From NCBI GenBank assembly GCA_900552555.1, contig URZW01000016.1, positions 1-33,652 of the forward strand: a DNA stretch of 33,652 bases, read 5' to 3'. The translations under genes were made by a program, and so were the position numbers. The notes beneath the pieces are model-generated. The model made no database searches and had not been told where the DNA came from. It saw only the letters and a list, made by a program, of their open reading frames with translations. Shown piece by piece: positions 33,464-33,652 of the stretch. This DNA is from an uncultured Clostridium sp. (lineage in GTDB: Bacteria > Bacillota > Clostridia > TANB77 > CAG-508). Numbering within the stretch: the stretch's first letter is position 1; the number at the start of each line of letters is the position of its first letter.

Positions 33464-33652
33464 TTATTTTATTTTTTCTATTTCTTCATTTGTAAGTCCG
33501 GTAAATTTCATTATCTTATCTATTGGCATTTTTTCTTTTAACATTTCTTTTGCAATTTCAATGCTCTTCTTCTTTTCTCCTTTAATTTCGCCGTTCTTTT
33601 CTTCCGTTCATATCTTCCTCTTTGGATTCCGTTCTTTCTTTCCAGCTTCAAA
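33464..33652 (-). pseudogene. Fragment resembling the C-terminus of Rpn/PD-(D/E)XK transposase-like proteins, cut by the window edge
   Basis: Minus-strand frame ending at TAA 33464-33466 encodes NGEIKGEKKKSIEIAKEMLK and MPIDKIMKFTGLTNEEIEKI. This Lys/Glu helix followed by an ITGLTxEEIxKL-type end is the common tail of Rpn-family (recombination-promoting nuclease/putative transposase) proteins. Upstream of about 33607 this frame has a TGA; a GIQRGRYE-like stretch, also usual for the family tail, lies in another frame, so a frameshift near 33600 is inferred. The main domain is outside the window. Confidence 0.45.

Overview
The window is very AT-rich DNA with a gene order, ribosome-binding sites and protein families typical of Clostridia (Bacillota), most likely an uncultured gut-type lineage. 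Evidence for this is the rimP-nusA-ylxR-ylxQ-infB-rbfA-nrnA-truB order, GGAGG-type ribosome-binding sites with several TTG/GTG starts, and remnants of a Clostridial-type conjugative element. Almost everything is transcribed from the minus strand, so the biological reading order runs from high to low coordinates. The exact genus cannot be read from the sequence.

Right end (33.6 to 31.4 kb): a degenerate C-terminal fragment resembling Rpn/PD-(D/E)XK transposase-like proteins, one small plus-strand gene of unknown function with its own promoter and terminator, and a divergent membrane glycosyltransferase. Next (31.4 to 23.0 kb) comes the transcription/translation operon: rimP, nusA, ylxR (rnpM), ylxQ, infB, rbfA, nrnA and truB. 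A promoter and a hairpin precede rimP, and the spaces between genes carry unusual inverted-repeat and tandem-repeat elements placed directly behind stop codons. IF2 has a long Asn/Arg-rich disordered segment. Then (22.8 to 15.6 kb) come an unrecognised 278-residue protein, a class A penicillin-binding protein, cysS, a small membrane protein, an LCP (LytR-CpsA-Psr) ligase and a VanZ-like protein, i.e. a cell-envelope neighbourhood.

From 15.5 kb to the left end lies a surface-polysaccharide locus. It opens with an intact priming sugar-phosphate transferase behind a clear promoter, but the next genes are wrecks: a hexapeptide acetyltransferase, a UDP-glucose/GDP-mannose dehydrogenase-family enzyme and the tail of a second sugar transferase. 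An IS200-type element with a frameshifted transposase follows. Then comes a decayed fragment of an integrative conjugative element (PrgI tail, VirB4 and a CD1108-type cell-wall hydrolase), every gene of it broken by stops, frameshifts or a deletion. To the left, a second strong promoter and a terminator-like leader hairpin precede an apparently intact eight-gene operon: two GT4 and two GT2 glycosyltransferases, a polysaccharide pyruvyl transferase, a Wzx-type flippase, an acyltransferase and a Wzy-like polymerase. Together with the LCP protein these could build, export, polymerise and attach a wall polysaccharide.

The main points of interest are (i) the graveyard of polysaccharide genes and conjugative-element genes in the middle of an otherwise intact polysaccharide locus, (ii) hairpin/repeat elements sitting immediately after stop codons throughout the nusA-infB operon, and (iii) leader hairpins before rimP and before the polysaccharide operon that may be attenuators. 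No CRISPR array, tRNA, rRNA or clearly new defence system was seen.
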